A stretch of DNA of 64,000 bases from UBA8958 sp964571695 (GTDB lineage: Bacteria > Desulfobacterota > Syntrophia > Syntrophales > UBA8958). The stretch covers positions 6,466 to 70,465 of the forward strand of contig CAZNDG010000011.1 in NCBI GenBank assembly GCA_964571695.1, read 5' to 3'. Under the pieces are notes generated by a model that was given only the letters and a program-made list of their open reading frames with translations, had not been told where the DNA came from and ran no database searches. Of this stretch, positions 54,453 to 63,936 are shown one piece after another (positions within the stretch are counted from its first letter, which is position 1; each line of letters begins with the position of its first letter). The position numbers and the translations under genes were made by a program.

Positions 54453-55331
54453 GTGAAACAGAAAGATAGGATAGCCATTGTCGGGCTGGGCAAGGTGGGA
54501 ACCGCGATGGGATACCTGTTGAAAAAGGCCGGTTATCCCATCGCCGCAATAGCCGACCGTAATCCCGAGGCATTGGCGAAGGCCCACCCCTATACCGGCG
54601 GACGCATTTGCCCAACCATCGCTACCGCGCCCCGGGACGCCGATGCCGTGCTCATCACCACCACCGACGACGCCATAGCCTCCGCCTGCCGGGAGCTCGC
54701 CGGCGCCCTCCTCCCCGGCCAGAAGGTTATTCATTGCAGCGGCGCCGGTTCCCTCGATCTTTTGATCTCCGCCCGAGAATCAGGCGCCTTCATCGCCAGT
54801 ATCCATCCCATCCAGTCCTTCGCCCACGTGGAGGGGGCCATCGACAACATCCCCGGAAGCACCTTCGGGATCACCGCCGGCGAGGAAATCAGGGAGTGGG
54901 CCGTGGATTTCGTCCTCGCTCTGGACGGGGCGCCCTTTTTCGTTCCCGACACTGACAAACCCCTTTACCACGCCGCGGCCTGCATCGCCTCCAACTATCT
55001 GACCACCCTGCTCTATATGGTCGAAGAAATATATCTGCATCTCGGGCTGAACCGCGAGGAGGCCATTCGCGCCTTCTGGCCGCTGGTCCGGGGAACCTTA
55101 AGGAATATCGAATCCCGGGGAACCGTAGAGGCATTGACGGGACCCATTGCCAGGGGAGATATCGGGACGGTGGAAAAGCACCTGCTTGCTTTTCAGGATA
55201 AACTGCCTGAATTTCTCCCCTCCTACCGGGCGCTGGGCATAACCGCCACGGATCTGGGACTTAAAAAGCGGAGTTTGACGGAAGAAAAGTCAAACATGAT
55301 CAAACAACTACTTCAGGGAGGAAAAACATGA
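54453..55331 (+). CDS. Rossmann-fold oxidoreductase with DUF2520 domain
   Basis: 292 aa from a GTG that directly follows the previous stop. N-terminal NAD(P) fold IAIVGLGKVGTAMGYLLKKA with DRNPEAL at the end of strand 2; VIHCSGAGSLDLL and SIHPIQSFA are typical of the group; the C-terminal half (about 160-290) is the helical DUF2520 domain. The ATG of panB overlaps its stop, so the two products are tightly coupled. Ketopantoate reduction, the step after PanB, is an attractive guess; no panE is in the window. Confidence 0.85.
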   Translation: MKQKDRIAIVGLGKVGTAMGYLLKKAGYPIAAIADRNPEALAKAHPYTGGRICPTIATAPRDADAVLITTTDDAIASACRELAGALLPGQKVIHCSGAGSLDLLISARESGAFIASIHPIQSFAHVEGAIDNIPGSTFGITAGEEIREWAVDFVLALDGAPFFVPDTDKPLYHAAACIASNYLTTLLYMVEEIYLHLGLNREEAIRAFWPLVRGTLRNIESRGTVEALTGPIARGDIGTVEKHLLAFQDKLPEFLPSYRALGITATDLGLKKRSLTEEKSNMIKQLLQGGKT

Positions 55332-56146
55332 GCACACAGGTTCAAATCACCAGGGTGACTACGGCCAAGATTCGGGACATGAAGAAAAAAGGTGAAAAGA
55401 TCACCATGCTTACCGCCTACGACTATCCCACGGCGGTGGCAATGGATTCCGCTGGCGTGGATATTTTTCTGGTCGGGGATTCACTGGGCATGGTCGTACT
55501 TGGCTACGACAGCACGCTGCCCGTCACCATGGAGGACATGCTCCACCACACTAAAGCGGTCTGCCGGGGAACCCAGCGGGCCATGGTGATCGGAGACATG
55601 CCATTCATGTCTTATCAGACATCCGTCGCCGAGGGTGTCCGCAATGCCGGCAGGTTTCTCCAGGAAGCGGGAGCACAGGCGGTAAAGTTAGAAGGTGGAC
55701 GGGAAGTGGCGGAGGTCACGAGCCGCATCGCCGCCGCCGGGATTCCAGTCATGGCCCATATCGGTCTGACCCCCCAGTCGGTCCACCAACTGGGGGGCTA
55801 CAAGGTCCAGGGCAAGGGAGACAAGGCGGCCCGGCGCCTTTTGGAAGACGCCAAGATCCTGGAAGAGGCGGGGGCCTTTTCCATCGTCCTCGAATGCGTC
55901 CCCAAGGGTTTGGCCAAGGAAATCACCGCCGCCCTTGAAATTCCTACCATCGGCATCGGCGCCGGGGTGGATTGCGACGGCCAGGTCCTGGTCGTCCACG
56001 ACATGCTTGGTCTCTTCGAACGGTTCACGCCGAAATTCGTGAAACAATACGCCCGCATCAACGATCATATCCGGGAAGCGGTGGAGAAATACTGCACGGA
56101 GGTGAAGAGCGGCGCCTTCCCCGACGACGCCCACTCGTTTATGTAG
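55328..56146 (+). CDS. panB: 3-methyl-2-oxobutanoate hydroxymethyltransferase
   Basis: 272 aa. Makes ketopantoate from 2-oxoisovalerate and methylene-tetrahydrofolate, on the way to pantothenate and CoA. Motifs TAYDYPTAVAMDSAG, LVGDSLGMVVLGYDSTLPVT, MAHIGLTPQSVHQLGGYKVQ and TIGIGAGVDCDGQVLV are all intact. It overlaps the DUF2520 gene and is followed by a strong terminator. Confidence 0.96.
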   Translation: MSTQVQITRVTTAKIRDMKKKGEKITMLTAYDYPTAVAMDSAGVDIFLVGDSLGMVVLGYDSTLPVTMEDMLHHTKAVCRGTQRAMVIGDMPFMSYQTSVAEGVRNAGRFLQEAGAQAVKLEGGREVAEVTSRIAAAGIPVMAHIGLTPQSVHQLGGYKVQGKGDKAARRLLEDAKILEEAGAFSIVLECVPKGLAKEITAALEIPTIGIGAGVDCDGQVLVVHDMLGLFERFTPKFVKQYARINDHIREAVEKYCTEVKSGAFPDDAHSFM

Positions 56147-56223
56147 CAGCCGGCCAAAGGCATGATGCAGGTCGATGATTTGCGTCAGCCACGGTCACAA
56201 ATGATCCGTAATCCGACGTTCAC

Positions 56224-56256
56224 ACCGCCCCGCAGCATTTTTGCGGGGCGGTTTTT
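56224..56256 (+). terminator. Terminator after panB
   Basis: ACCGCCCCGCA (56224-56234) and TGCGGGGCGGT (56242-56252) form a perfect 11-bp stem followed by TTTT. A second hairpin with the same inner arms CCCCGCA/TGCGGGG follows at 56266-56285 without a T-run. Confidence 0.9.
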
Positions 56257-56363
56257 CATGATCGGCCCCGCATTAAGCTGCGGGGTATCCAAAACGGCAA
56301 GGAAAGAAGTGCGCTTCAGGCAATATAACCCTGAAATATTCAATCTTTTCCCGCGGTGCTTAA

Positions 56364-57326
56364 TCACGGCTGTCGTGGCTTTTTTCCCATTCCGACCGCG
56401 ATCTGTTTGGCCCTGCCGAACGATGTGGTATTCACGATCATCTTTCCCGCCGGGGTCGTAGCGGCCAGTTCGTGCATCTGTTGCACCCTTTCCTCGCTGG
56501 GCGGATGGGTGCTCATGGCATCGGAGAGACTCTTGGAAATCCCGCCACCCCCTTTGGAGGCGCTTTTTTCCATCGCCAGAAGTTTTTCGTAAAATTTCCC
56601 TACGTGGTCCTTGTCGTATCCCGCCCCCACGGCGTATTTAAATCCAAGGCGGTCGGCCTCCATCTCGTCCTCCCGGGAATTTACCAGGAAGGTGTACTTC
56701 TGGGCCAGCATTCCTCCGCCTGCTCCTACCGCTCCTCCCAGGAGTGCCGCTTTGGCATGGCAGGCCGTGTCGTCGGGACCGCAGATCATCCTGCCCAGAC
56801 CGTAGCCTACGGCGGCGCCCAAGACTGCCCCGCCGGCGGCGTACATCCAGGTCTTTTTACCTTCTTTTTCCATGGCGTACATCCGCTCGGCGGAATGGCG
56901 GGCGACAACGTGACCGATCTCGTGGGAGATCACCCCGGCAAGTTCCGCCTCATTAGACGCCGCGGCAATGAGCGGTGCCGTAACGAAGATCTTTCCAGCC
57001 GGCATGGCAAAGGCGTTGACGTCCGTTACATCCACCACGGTGAAGTCATAGTGATAGGGATTGCCCTCCAGGTTGTTCGCCTTGACGATCTTCATCCCTA
57101 AATCGGACACATATTTCTGCAGTTCCTTGTTCTGTGCCGGAGGATAGTCCTTCAACATCTTCGGGAGGGCTTCCTCGGTGAGGCGCCGTTCATCCGCCAC
57201 GGTCATGCCGGTTTCCTGACCTACATTGCTTCCTTCCCGATAACGGGAACTCTGGGTGGAGGCGCAGGAGACAAGCGCCGCCACCAATAGAATCAATATG
57301 CAAACCAATCTTCTTTTCATCGCCAT
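56364..57326 (-). CDS. M48-family metallopeptidase lipoprotein
   Basis: 320 aa. Lipoprotein signal with lipobox LVSCA (Cys about 21), then the M48 zinc site HEIGHVVARHSAERM (about 137) and the third ligand in REDEMEADRLGFKYA. Between them lie two Gly-zipper-like hydrophobic stretches (AAGGAVLGAAVGYGLG and LLGGAVGAGGGMLA), suggesting contact with a membrane. Periplasmic quality control of outer-membrane proteins is the role of relatives such as BepA and YggG/LoiP. Single gene. Confidence 0.9.
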   Translation of the reverse strand: MAMKRRLVCILILLVAALVSCASTQSSRYREGSNVGQETGMTVADERRLTEEALPKMLKDYPPAQNKELQKYVSDLGMKIVKANNLEGNPYHYDFTVVDVTDVNAFAMPAGKIFVTAPLIAAASNEAELAGVISHEIGHVVARHSAERMYAMEKEGKKTWMYAAGGAVLGAAVGYGLGRMICGPDDTACHAKAALLGGAVGAGGGMLAQKYTFLVNSREDEMEADRLGFKYAVGAGYDKDHVGKFYEKLLAMEKSASKGGGGISKSLSDAMSTHPPSEERVQQMHELAATTPAGKMIVNTTSFGRAKQIAVGMGKKPRQP

Positions 57327-57503
57327 TTCACCTCATAAAATTCGTCCCGATCATTCATGCCCGAAGACCGCCATGAATAATTCCGACATCGGCTATTTCT
57401 CCCTGCCACGGAATGGCTGCTCTCGCCACTAAAAAAGTGCATCATTCTTTGGCAGCCTCGGATAAAACAAATAGTCTCAATCAACTGGCCCGGCCGCCGT
57501 TCT

Positions 57504-58268
57504 TCATACCCGGACCGTGATCCCCCGGTCCCGAAGATATTCCTTGACCTGGCGGATGCTGAAGGTCCGGAAATGAAAGACCGACGCCGCCAGCAGGATG
57601 GAGGCGCCCCCCTTGACCACGGCGTCGCAAAAATGCTCCAGTTTTCCCGCCCCTCCGGAAGCCACTACCGGCACCGTCACAACGTCGGCGATGGCCCGGA
57701 TGAATTCCAGGTCATAGCCCGTGAGGGCCCCATCGCCGTCCATGCTTGTGGGCAGGATCACCCCCGCCCCCAGTTCCTGACATTGTCCGGCCCAGGCAAT
57801 GGCATCCTTCCCCACCGGCCTGGTCCCCCCCGCCACTACCAGTTCGAACCCCGACGGCAGGGCTGGGTTGCGCCGGGCGTCGATGGCCACGGTGATCTTT
57901 TCCAAACCGAACTTCTTCGCCGCCTCCCGGACCAACTCGGGATTCCGGACCGCGGCGCTGTTCATGGAAACGGCGCTCGCCCCGGCGGCCAGGACCATTT
58001 CTATATCGTCCAGGCTGTCGATGCCGCCGCCCACCGTGAGGGGGATGGTAATGACGGCGGCCACGCTCTTGACCCATTCGAGCCTGGTCTTGCGGTTCTC
58101 CACCGTCGCGGCTATGTCCAGCATGGCCAGTTCATCCGCCCCCTCTCGTTCGTAGAAGGCGGCGTTCTCCACGGGATCTCCGGCATCGCGGATATCCACG
58201 AAGTGCACCCCCTTGACCACCCGTCCCTCTTTCATGTCCAGACAGGGCATGATTTTTATTTCTTTCAT
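57504..58268 (-). CDS. hisF: Imidazole glycerol phosphate synthase cyclase subunit HisF
   Basis: 254 aa TIM barrel. Catalytic Asp in IMPCLDMKEGRVVKGVHF and the second Asp in LPTSMDGDGALTGYD; phosphate sites VGGGI and VASGGAG. It normally works with HisH, which is not in the window, and no other his biosynthesis gene is nearby, so this copy is an orphan here; similar orphan HisF paralogues occur in other pathways. ATG at 58268. Confidence 0.92.
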   Translation of the reverse strand: MKEIKIMPCLDMKEGRVVKGVHFVDIRDAGDPVENAAFYEREGADELAMLDIAATVENRKTRLEWVKSVAAVITIPLTVGGGIDSLDDIEMVLAAGASAVSMNSAAVRNPELVREAAKKFGLEKITVAIDARRNPALPSGFELVVAGGTRPVGKDAIAWAGQCQELGAGVILPTSMDGDGALTGYDLEFIRAIADVVTVPVVASGGAGKLEHFCDAVVKGGASILLAASVFHFRTFSIRQVKEYLRDRGITVRV

Positions 58269-58400
58269 CTACTCGTCCTTTCTTGATGGCTGTTTTTCCC
58301 GACATAGCAGATTGGGCAGGACCTTTCAACGGACATCACGGCAGGCTGTCACGGAAGACGGCTATACACGCCCAAGGCCGCCCATCACCCCAGTCCTGTC

Positions 58401-59780
58401 TCATTTTTCCGCCACGACTTTTTTCAACGGTTTGACCATTTCCTTTTCCAGCACCTTGAGAAATTTCTTCCGAAACGGGGGAATCTTCGTCAGGAAGGTC
58501 ATCATCATATTTGTTCGACGGGTCTTGAAATCCTTCTGGGGAAAATCATAATACCCGTGGCGCTTATAGTAACGATGATCCGCCTGAAAGACAAAACGGA
58601 GCCTCCCCCAGACCTCGTCACGGAAGATCTTCATGCCCCCCACGCCAAGATAATCCCGAGGCTGCACATAGCCCTGCTCCGCCAGGTGCACGACCCTCCG
58701 GGCCAGTTCCCGAAGCAGAGCGTCGATCCGTGGCGAATCCCCCATCTCATCGTTTACCATCCCGACCGTATTGGCCCCGTTAAACTGGGCATAGGCCGAC
58801 AGTATCTCCGTCAGATTGGGAAGCTGCCCCAGGGGACCGGAGATAATCCAGGCAATTTGCTTGTCTTTCAGAGTCGGGGTGTGGGTGTTGAAAAAGGACC
58901 GGTCAAAGAACTGCTTCCATCGCGCCGACAGGTAACGGTCCCTGATTTCTCCTGCCATGATTATGATGTCAGCCTTTTTAACCTTTTCGTTGTAGAAATG
59001 GATATAGCCGTCCCGGCCCTCGTACTGGCATACATTGTCGATGCCGCACCGGCAGCAGCCCAGGCACCCCCCCTTGATGTCGATGTCCGCCAAGGAGATC
59101 ACCTCCACCCCCCCGGAGTAATTTCCCACGCAGGCCCGGATCATTTTCTGCAAATTGGCGCCTTCACGGGCTTCGTCACAAAGCGCCAGGATCTTCCTGC
59201 CGCCGGGATCAATGTCCTGGAGCGGCGGAACCGGTTCATATACGAAGGAACTACGGCGCAGAGGCGGGAAGTGTGGCGCCGTCGGGATCCCGCCGGCCAC
59301 CGCGGCGAGGAAGTTCTCTCCGCAATGGAGGAAACGCGCCCGTTCCCTGCTCCGGACCAGATCATACATCTCCGCTGAATAATGTCCGAAATAATTCATT
59401 CCCAGATCGTCACATATCCCATGTATGTAATTGTGGGCCGTATGGTCGAAAAAATGCACGGAAGTGGAAAGGGCCAGGGCATATTTACCCCGGAAGGCAT
59501 CCTGCCGGCCGCTGGCAAATATCAATTCGATGAAACGTTTGTACTGGGAGCAGACCAAACAGTAATAGAGGGGAAAGGACCAGATGACCGCCTCGGCGGC
59601 GGCGACTTGGTTCATGATGCCGCCGAAGGCCCGTTCATCCCGCTCCAGTTTTCCGATCTGCCTGGCCACGGGGAAGATCCGGTAGTCATGCTCCGGATGG
59701 ATCTTTTGCAAATAGCGCACATACTGGAGGGTAACGCTGTCCTCCCCTTTGGGGCTTCCGTTCAACACCGCTATGATCAC
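58401..59780 (-). CDS. Double flavodoxin-fold (NADPH-dependent FMN reductase-like) protein
   Basis: 459 aa. Two flavodoxin-like domains in tandem: the first (1-175) begins IIAVLNGSPKGEDSVT with SFPLYYCLV; the second (about 195-375) begins RKILALCDEAREGANLQ and carries MAGEIRDRYLSARWKQFFDR. Between, GGCLGCCRCGIDNVCQ has five cysteines, as in iron-sulfur flavoproteins, and might hold a cluster. The C-terminal 60 residues are basic. An electron-transfer or quinone/nitro reductase function is likely; the exact role is unknown. Confidence 0.75.
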   Translation of the reverse strand: MIIAVLNGSPKGEDSVTLQYVRYLQKIHPEHDYRIFPVARQIGKLERDERAFGGIMNQVAAAEAVIWSFPLYYCLVCSQYKRFIELIFASGRQDAFRGKYALALSTSVHFFDHTAHNYIHGICDDLGMNYFGHYSAEMYDLVRSRERARFLHCGENFLAAVAGGIPTAPHFPPLRRSSFVYEPVPPLQDIDPGGRKILALCDEAREGANLQKMIRACVGNYSGGVEVISLADIDIKGGCLGCCRCGIDNVCQYEGRDGYIHFYNEKVKKADIIIMAGEIRDRYLSARWKQFFDRSFFNTHTPTLKDKQIAWIISGPLGQLPNLTEILSAYAQFNGANTVGMVNDEMGDSPRIDALLRELARRVVHLAEQGYVQPRDYLGVGGMKIFRDEVWGRLRFVFQADHRYYKRHGYYDFPQKDFKTRRTNMMMTFLTKIPPFRKKFLKVLEKEMVKPLKKVVAEK

Positions 59781-59857
59781 GTTGATTCACCTCATTTTTC
59801 CCGGAGCAATTGCCGTTGCCCGCCATTAAACGCAACGAGCAAATTCCGCTTTCATGT

Positions 59858-60676
59858 TCAATGTATAAATATGATATTATTAACAAATCTCTTCATCGCC
59901 GCCGCCACCTCGTCCCGTGCCTGGTGGTGGGGAATATGTCCGCACCGGGGGATGAGGAAACCCTCCACTGAACCGGAGACCCGGCGGACAATGGATTGCA
60001 CCTGATCCGGTGTCCCGTAGGGATCTTCTTCCCCCTGAATGGCCAACACCGGACAGCTAATGCGGGGCAACAGCTCTTCGATATTCCATTCCCGGAAGGC
60101 GGGCGCCAGCCATGTTTCGGACCACCGGCGGAAAACCTGATCGGTTCGATCGCCGTGATACCGCGCCAGCCGCGCGGGGAGATCCGTCTCCTCATAGGCG
60201 GTGACGGCGGTGCGGATCCCCGCCAGGGTGACCTCCTCCACAAACACATGGGCGGCCTCGGTAATGATACCCGCCGTCCGTTCCGGGGACATCGCTCCAA
60301 AGATGAGGGCGATGGATCCCCCATCGCTATGGCCGATGAAGATCGCCCGGTCGATGCCAAAGTGTTTCAGGACTTGTGGGAGAGATTCCCGGGCCTCTTG
60401 ATGGAGATAACCTCCATTGCCTTTTTCCTCGCAGGCCTCGGAGTTTCCGTAACCCCAGCGATCGTAAACGAGGCCCGGCAGGCCGGTTTCTCCGCAGATC
60501 GCCGCCGGAAAATCACGCCATTGTCCCACGCTCCCCAGTCCTTCATGGAGAAAGACAAGCCATGGCCGCCCTTGATTACTGCCGCCGGCCCAACAGCTGG
60601 CTAAGACATGGTCGTTTGGTTCTGTTTTTTCCTCCGCTTCCATTTCCTCTTGGTCAACGCCTTTCCGTCGCCCCAT
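59858..60676 (-). CDS. Alpha/beta-hydrolase
   Basis: 272 aa from the ATG at 60676 (GGAG nine bases upstream). Oxyanion region VFLHEGLGSVGQW, nucleophile elbow FIGHSDGGSIAL, acid in QGEEDPYGTPDQ and His in RCGHIPHHQA. Highly similar in pattern to 2-hydroxy-6-oxo-acid hydrolase or proline-iminopeptidase-like enzymes, but the substrate is unknown. The frame stays open to 60958; those 94 further codons show no domain and are left out, though they might be real. Confidence 0.82.
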   Translation of the reverse strand: MGRRKGVDQEEMEAEEKTEPNDHVLASCWAGGSNQGRPWLVFLHEGLGSVGQWRDFPAAICGETGLPGLVYDRWGYGNSEACEEKGNGGYLHQEARESLPQVLKHFGIDRAIFIGHSDGGSIALIFGAMSPERTAGIITEAAHVFVEEVTLAGIRTAVTAYEETDLPARLARYHGDRTDQVFRRWSETWLAPAFREWNIEELLPRISCPVLAIQGEEDPYGTPDQVQSIVRRVSGSVEGFLIPRCGHIPHHQARDEVAAAMKRFVNNIIFIH

Positions 60677-61108
60677 GCACGCTTCTCCAATTTCGCCTGT
60701 TCCCCGCGGCAGACGGGGATGCTTATCCTCTTTACCATCTCCCTCGTTGTACCGGAGGGGGCGGATGACCTCCCCGGCCAGACGCCGGCCTGCAGCCCGG
60801 AAAAAGACCTGCTCCCGGTGAAGACCCCCGGCAGTTAAGATCAGGCATTGCCGGCTGTCGGTGGATTCTTTCATGTTGAAACTGCTCTCCTTCATCATTC
60901 TCCCTAATGTGCCGCTCTTAAGTAACTTGAATAGCAGCACTACACGACAAGGCGCCATAGTGGGAGTGGATCGTTACAGAATCTCAATAATCCGACGCTT
61001 CAGGGGATTCGCCTGTGAACCGTTCCGTGTTTGATATTTCTAACATTTAAGCCTTATGTCTTCAACCGGAATTTGCCCATGTTCTGGTTTTATAAAGAGG
61101 AAAAGACC

Positions 61109-61137
61109 TTGCGGGGAAAACATAAATTTGTCATAAT
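61109..61137 (+). promoter_or_regulatory. Promoter of the asparaginase gene
   Basis: TTGCGG (61109-61114, weak), 17-base spacer, CATAAT (61132-61137, five of six). The ATG is 35 bases downstream. Confidence 0.4.
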
Positions 61138-61171
61138 GGGGTCGTTTTCAAAATTATCAAAGGAAATGACC

Positions 61172-62257
61172 ATGAATACAATTTTTCGTAAAATTGTCGT
61201 GATCGCATTTCTTTTTGTCTTCGTTCCACTCTTTGTCTCCACCCTCATGGCGTTCCAGCCGGCGGCAAAACCCCGGATCATGGTCCTGGCCACCGGCGGC
61301 ACCATCGCGGGGGCAGCGCCGACGGCCACCCAGACCGTTGGTTACCAGGCCGCCGTGCTGCCGGTGGGCGAAGTCCTGGCCTCCGTGCCGGACCTGGTTG
61401 GGATCGCCGACATCCAGGGGGAACAGGTAGTGCAAATCGCCAGTGAAAACATGAACCCCGACATCTGGATGAGGATCGCCCGCCGGTGTGAGGAACTGCT
61501 CGGCCGGGACAACGCGGATGGGATCGTCATCACCCACGGGACCGATACTCTGGAGGAAACGGCCTATTTCCTCAATCTGACGCTGAAGAGCCGCAAACCC
61601 GTGGTGCTGGTGGGAGCCATGCGGCCCGCCACCGCCCTGAGCGCCGATGGGTCATTGAACCTGTACAATGCCGTGGCCACGGCGGCGAGCCCTATTGCCC
61701 GGGGCCAGGGTGTCCTCGTGGTCATGAACGACACGATCAATGCCGCCCGGGAAGTCACCAAAACCAGCACCTTCAGCGTCGAGACCTTCCGATCGCCGGA
61801 TTTGGGGGCTCTCGGATACGTCCAGAGCGGCCGGGTGCATCTTTACCGTGGCCCCTCCCGTAGGCATACCACTGACACACCATTCTACCTCAGGAACATA
61901 GACAAGCTACCGAAAGTCGAGATCCTGTATGGATACGCCGGCAGCGGAACCGCGGCCGTGGAGGCCGCCGTCAAGGCCGGCGCCGCCGGTATCGTTTATG
62001 CCGGTACGGGGAACGGCTCCCTTCCCGAGGCGGCAAAAGCCGCGTTGGCAGCGGCCAGAAAGAAAGGAGTATTCGTTGTCCGGAGTTCCCGGACCGGCAG
62101 CGGCATGGTGTCTCGTAACGGCGGGGTCAACGATGATGATCTGGGTTTCATCGCCGCCGACAATCTTAACCCCCAGAAGTCAAGGATATTGTTGATGCTC
62201 GCCCTTACCGCAACCCGGGACGCCAAGGTCATTCAACAGTTCTTCGACGGCTATTGA
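61172..62257 (+). CDS. Type II (secreted) L-asparaginase
   Basis: 361 aa from the ATG at 61172 (AAAGGA eight bases upstream). A signal peptide of about 27 residues (TIFRKIVVIAFLFVFVPLF) directs it to the periplasm. The two catalytic threonine motifs ATGGTIAG and HGTDTLEETAYFL are complete. It releases aspartate and ammonia from asparagine (and often glutamine). A longer frame to 61031 would hide the signal peptide and is not preferred. It is followed after 60 bases by pncB. Confidence 0.93.
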   Translation: MNTIFRKIVVIAFLFVFVPLFVSTLMAFQPAAKPRIMVLATGGTIAGAAPTATQTVGYQAAVLPVGEVLASVPDLVGIADIQGEQVVQIASENMNPDIWMRIARRCEELLGRDNADGIVITHGTDTLEETAYFLNLTLKSRKPVVLVGAMRPATALSADGSLNLYNAVATAASPIARGQGVLVVMNDTINAAREVTKTSTFSVETFRSPDLGALGYVQSGRVHLYRGPSRRHTTDTPFYLRNIDKLPKVEILYGYAGSGTAAVEAAVKAGAAGIVYAGTGNGSLPEAAKAALAAARKKGVFVVRSSRTGSGMVSRNGGVNDDDLGFIAADNLNPQKSRILLMLALTATRDAKVIQQFFDGY

Positions 62258-62317
62258 TGAACACGCTGATTCGTCGGCAATTATTACCCTTCTGACAAAC
62301 ATGTTTTATAAGGTACG

Positions 62318-63670
62318 ATGATGAAACTTGATCTCCTCTCCAGCCCCCTGCTGACCGACCTTTATCAGTTGACCATGCTCCAGGGTTATCTTGATAAGGG
62401 CATGACCGGGGAGGCGGTATTCGAATTTTTCGTCCGCGACCTGCCACGGGAAAGGGGCTTTCTTGTCGCCTGTGGATTGGAAACCCTGCTGGCATGTCTC
62501 GAATCGATGCGGTTCCGGGAAGACGAAATAGATTACCTGATCGGAACCGGCCGGTTTTCCGGCCGGCTCATCGATTATCTCCGGGGATTTCGTTTTTCCG
62601 GAGATGTTTACGCCCTGCCGGAAGGAACGGTCTTCTTCGCCCGTGAACCAGTGGTGCGCATCGTCGCCCCGCTGCCGATGGCACAATTCATCGAGACGCG
62701 GCTGATCAATATCCTCCAATACGAAATTCTCATTGCCAGCAAGGCGGCCCGCTGCTTCCTCGCCGCCGGCGATCGGGCCATACTCGTAGATTTCGGTCTC
62801 CGTCGGGCTCACGGCGCCGAGGCCGGTCTTCTGGCCGCCCGGGCATCCTATATCGCTGGCTTCAGGGGTACATCGACAGTCATCGCCGAGCCGCTGCTGG
62901 GCATCCCCGGCTACGGAACCATGGCCCACTCCTTCATCCAGGCCCACCATAGTGAGCTTGACGCCTTCATTGATTTCTGCCGGAGCAACCCCGGCAATAC
63001 CACCCTGCTCATCGACACCTACGACACCCTCACCGGCGCCGCCAGGGCCGTAAGCGCCGCATCCCTCCTGACCCGGGAGGGAATCCAGGTAAACGCCGTC
63101 CGGCTGGACAGCGGCGATATCTTTACCCTGTCAAAAGCGGTCCGGAACATTTTGGACCGAGGGGGCTTCCCCGGAATCAAGATCTTTGTCAGCGGCAATA
63201 TGGACGAGTTCAGCATCCAGGATCTGCTTACCCAGGGGGCGCCCATCGACGGTTTTGGTGTGGGCACGAAGCTTGACACTTCCGCCGATGTCCCTTATCT
63301 GGAATGCGCCTACAAACTCATGGCCTATGAAGGCAGGCCCCGATTGAAGAAATCGCCGGGCAAGGTCACTCTGCCCGGGGCCAAACAGATCTATCGCCGG
63401 ATGGAAAACGGAATCATGAAGGGTGATATACTTACCGTCGCCGTGGACTCCGCCCCCGGTACCGCACTGCTGAAGCAGGTCATGGCCTCGGGAAGGCGTA
63501 TCGAAGACCCTCTAAATCTGAACGCCATCGCGGCCGCTGCACGATACCAATTCGAAACCCTGCCCCCTCATTTTCGTCAACTGGCCACGGCGCCGCCATA
63601 TCCCGTCGTCATCGCACCCGCCCTTGTCACTTTGGCCAGGGAAACCGAAGCCGCGGTCGCCTCCGGCTGA
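62318..63670 (+). CDS. pncB: Nicotinate phosphoribosyltransferase
   Basis: 450 aa. Converts nicotinate, PRPP and ATP to nicotinate mononucleotide for NAD salvage. LLTDLYQLTMLQGY at the start, VDFGLRRAHGAEAG (site of the regulatory His), IDTYDTLTGA, RLDSGDIFTLSK and FGVGTKLDTSAD are family hallmarks. Either ATG at 62318 or 62321 can start. The last gene before a 330-base gene-free end. Confidence 0.93.
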   Translation: MMKLDLLSSPLLTDLYQLTMLQGYLDKGMTGEAVFEFFVRDLPRERGFLVACGLETLLACLESMRFREDEIDYLIGTGRFSGRLIDYLRGFRFSGDVYALPEGTVFFAREPVVRIVAPLPMAQFIETRLINILQYEILIASKAARCFLAAGDRAILVDFGLRRAHGAEAGLLAARASYIAGFRGTSTVIAEPLLGIPGYGTMAHSFIQAHHSELDAFIDFCRSNPGNTTLLIDTYDTLTGAARAVSAASLLTREGIQVNAVRLDSGDIFTLSKAVRNILDRGGFPGIKIFVSGNMDEFSIQDLLTQGAPIDGFGVGTKLDTSADVPYLECAYKLMAYEGRPRLKKSPGKVTLPGAKQIYRRMENGIMKGDILTVAVDSAPGTALLKQVMASGRRIEDPLNLNAIAAAARYQFETLPPHFRQLATAPPYPVVIAPALVTLARETEAAVASG

Positions 63671-63771
63671 ACGCTGGGGGTTCCTGATGTCTCTTTTCTG
63701 AATCCCCGGGCATATTGTCCGTCATTAATTGCCATATTAGGTGATTTTGGTTCAAATGCAATTTATTGGAT

Positions 63772-63936
63772 GAGAGCTTTGCATAAATGCGGAAAAATGG
63801 TTCGCAAGCGGCGAATCAAATGTTTTTCGCCGTTTCGTAATTGAACTTAACGCTTGGTAATGAATAAGGTTTATACGTTACCCATTCAGAGGCGAAAAAG
63901 ATTTCTGGGCCGCGGCGAAGCCATTTTTCAAAGGTC
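63772..63936. repeat. 165-bp dispersed repeat, copy 2
   Basis: Partner of 44051-44215, in the same orientation. Here the inverted arms AAATGTTTTTCGCC and GGCGAAAAAGATTT match better than in copy 1. No target-site duplication or ORF is visible. It lies in the gene-free end 63671-64000, which holds nothing else I recognise. Confidence 0.85.

Noticed and set aside
60677..60958. 94-codon N-terminal extension of the alpha/beta hydrolase
   Set aside because: No domain or signal peptide; the ATG at 60676 has a ribosome site and gives a normal family length.
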